From: Deltaproteobacteria bacterium
Lineage (GTDB): Bacteria > Desulfobacterota > GWC2-55-46 > S146-73
Length of the DNA: 6,014 nucleotides
Assembly (NCBI GenBank): GCA_015492355.1
Contig: WGFF01000153.1
Coordinates: 1-6,014, forward strand
Reading direction: 5' to 3'
Shown here piece after piece: positions 4,996 to 6,014 of this stretch (position 1 is its first letter; every line of letters starts with the position of its first letter). The translations under genes and the position numbers were made by a program. The notes under the pieces were generated by a model, which saw nothing but the letters and a program-made list of their open reading frames with translations, ran no database searches and was not told the origin of the DNA.

Positions 4996-5981
4996 GGCAT
5001 CACCCCATGGCTTGCTGTGATAATACCTTTTCCAAAATAGTTCTTAAGAAGGGGAGCGAGTATGGATGGTCCCCATATAATCCCCACTATTATCGCCACT
5101 GCGAATACAGATATCGCTATGTGTGGTGCGTATCGCAGATAGGCTGGCATGTATGCGTGGGCTGTGGTGATACTGCCCTCCATTTCGAGTTCCTCGAGTG
5201 CCTTTTTTACCGTATCCACGTCTATCTCTCTTTTCTCCTCCACAAAGGCTGCGGTAAGTGTTCTGTCGCATATTATATTTATTATGCGTGGTATACCCTT
5301 GCTTGCCTCGAATATAGCCTTAAGTGCAGAGGATGTGAATCTGACCGCTCCCATTCCCCCTGCAACAAAGAGGCGGTTCTGGATGTATGCCTCTGTCTCT
5401 TCGTAGTTCAGTGACTCGAGGTGATATCTGACGGTTATCCTCTGGTTGAGCTGTCTCAGCTCTGAGCGCTTGAGTTTCTCTCGTAACTCTGGCTGTCCCA
5501 CAATGATTATCTGGAGGAGTTTTTCCTTTTCTGTCTCAAGGTTTGAAAGGAGACGTATCATCTCGAAGGTCTTGTAGTTCAGGTTCTGTGCCTCGTCGAT
5601 GATAACAACCGCATTGCCACCTGTGGATGCCTTCTTGAGAAGGAACTCATTGAGTGCGTCCAGATGCGCCTTTACAGAGTCTGCCCCTACCTTGAGCCCA
5701 AAATCCTGGGTTATGGTCACAAGGAGTTCCTTTGCAGAAAGGAGTGGGTTCAGCACAAGGGCTGTTTCTGTGTTTTCGGGTAGCCGATCGAGAAGGGCCC
5801 TACAGAGTGTTGTCTTTCCAGTACCCACCTCACCTGTAAGGAGTATGAACCCCCCCCGCCTGTTAATACCGAAGTTAAGGAGACTTATAGCCTCCCTGTG
5901 CTTTGAACTCAGATAGAGAAACCTCGGATCAGGCGTGATGTGGAAGGGTTTTTCCTTCAGGTAGAAAAACTTTTCATACAT
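4992..5981 (-). CDS. ExeA/MshM-like AAA+ ATPase with C-terminal membrane anchor
   Basis: A 329-residue P-loop ATPase of the ExeA/GspA/MshM family, which uses ATP to help assemble or place secretins and pilus/secretion platforms at the inner membrane. The N-terminus (YEKFFYLKEKPFHITPDPRF, about residues 2-21) is the family signature. Walker A is GEVGTGKT (50-57), Walker B is VVIIDEAQ (125-132), a sensor-1-like strand ends in VGQPEL (161-166), and R176/R181 and R232 (GIPRIINII) are candidate arginine-finger and sensor-2 residues. One hydrophobic segment (about 285-304) precedes a tail of only about 25 residues, so the C-terminal peptidoglycan-binding domain of ExeA/GspA is absent, as in MshM-type members. 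The ATG has a strong ribosome site six bases upstream. The stop overlaps the next start by 4 bases (ATGA). An 8-G run encodes part of R41-G44. Family assignment is firm; calling it mshM rather than exeA/gspA rests on context. Confidence 0.93.
   Translation of the reverse strand: MYEKFFYLKEKPFHITPDPRFLYLSSKHREAISLLNFGINRRGGFILLTGEVGTGKTTLCRALLDRLPENTETALVLNPLLSAKELLVTITQDFGLKVGADSVKAHLDALNEFLLKKASTGGNAVVIIDEAQNLNYKTFEMIRLLSNLETEKEKLLQIIIVGQPELREKLKRSELRQLNQRITVRYHLESLNYEETEAYIQNRLFVAGGMGAVRFTSSALKAIFEASKGIPRIINIICDRTLTAAFVEEKREIDVDTVKKALEELEMEGSITTAHAYMPAYLRYAPHIAISVFAVAIIVGIIWGPSILAPLLKNYFGKGIITASHGVMP
5850..5857 (-). repeat. Run of 8 G (coding strand) in the ATPase gene
   Basis: The run encodes part of R41-R42-G43-G44, just before the strand leading to Walker A. 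It is the longest G/C homopolymer in the window. With 8 bases the frame is intact; gain or loss of one base would destroy the ATPase. Confidence 0.8.
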
Positions 5982-6014
5982 CTGACTACCTCCCTTTTGA
6001 GTATGGATGTGTGG
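5982..6014 (-). other. Leader upstream of the ATPase gene, too short to define a promoter
   Basis: Apart from the ribosome site, 33 bases are too few to judge a promoter. One frame is open from the window edge to a TAG at 5987-5985, so an upstream gene could end right at the ribosome site, but eight codons cannot establish this. Confidence 0.25.
5988..5996 (-). promoter_or_regulatory. Ribosome binding site for the ATPase gene
   Basis: AAGGGAGGT lies 6 bases before the ATG at 5981. It is a strong match to the anti-Shine-Dalgarno sequence and fixes the start. It is the strongest such site beside the one before the 64-residue gene, in keeping with a gene that does not rely on an overlapping neighbour. 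Confidence 0.85.

Noticed and set aside
5202..5208. Second zero-frame A_AAA_AAG heptamer, in the ATPase gene (GTA AAA AAG, codons 258-260)
   Set aside because: A -1 slip would replace the membrane anchor with about 52 unrelated residues, but I see no convincing downstream stem and no well-spaced Shine-Dalgarno-like stimulator. Probably chance in a Val-Lys-Lys helix.

Overview
The window lies inside one tightly packed operon, read entirely on the minus strand (right to left). It encodes the inner-membrane platform and outer-membrane secretin of a type IV pilus or a closely related type II secretion/MSHA-type machine. Secretin, signal peptides and PilMNOP together imply a two-membraned (Gram-negative) bacterium. 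Base composition is mid-range and codon use favours AGG/AGA for Arg and ATA for Ile. That would suit a Nitrospirota/Thermodesulfovibrionia-like or deltaproteobacterial lineage, but this is inference and the species cannot be named.

Layout in transcription order: an ExeA/MshM-like AAA+ ATPase with a C-terminal membrane anchor (5981-4992); a membrane-anchored TPR protein with an MshN/GspB-like N-terminus (4995-4240); PilM (4233-3199); PilN (3202-2603); PilO (2610-2005); PilP (2027-1584, start uncertain); a compact PilQ/MshL-type secretin (1597-257); and a 64-residue single-pass membrane protein starting at a TTG codon (260-66). Neighbouring genes overlap by 4 to about 23 bases or are separated by only 6, so one transcript with translational coupling is likely. 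No promoter, convincing terminator, RNA gene, mobile element or CRISPR is visible. Both operon ends lie outside the window.

Expected teamwork: PilM (cytoplasmic, actin-like) binds the N-terminal motif of PilN. PilN and PilO pair through coiled coils and ferredoxin-like domains in the periplasm. PilP links them to the secretin, through which the fibre or substrate passes. The ATPase and TPR protein match the MshM/MshN pair of MSHA loci and probably help secretin or platform assembly. Motor ATPases (PilB/PilT), PilC and pilins are not in the window.

The system is a recognisable machine rather than a new one. The points worth a second look are: a candidate programmed -1 frameshift in pilN (slippery A_AAA_AAG followed by a perfect 9-bp inverted repeat); an 8-G tract just before the Walker A motif of the ATPase; an unassigned 64-residue protein with an open -1 frame past its stop; the absence of any peptidoglycan-binding module; and the mixed MshMN + PilMNOPQ gene content.
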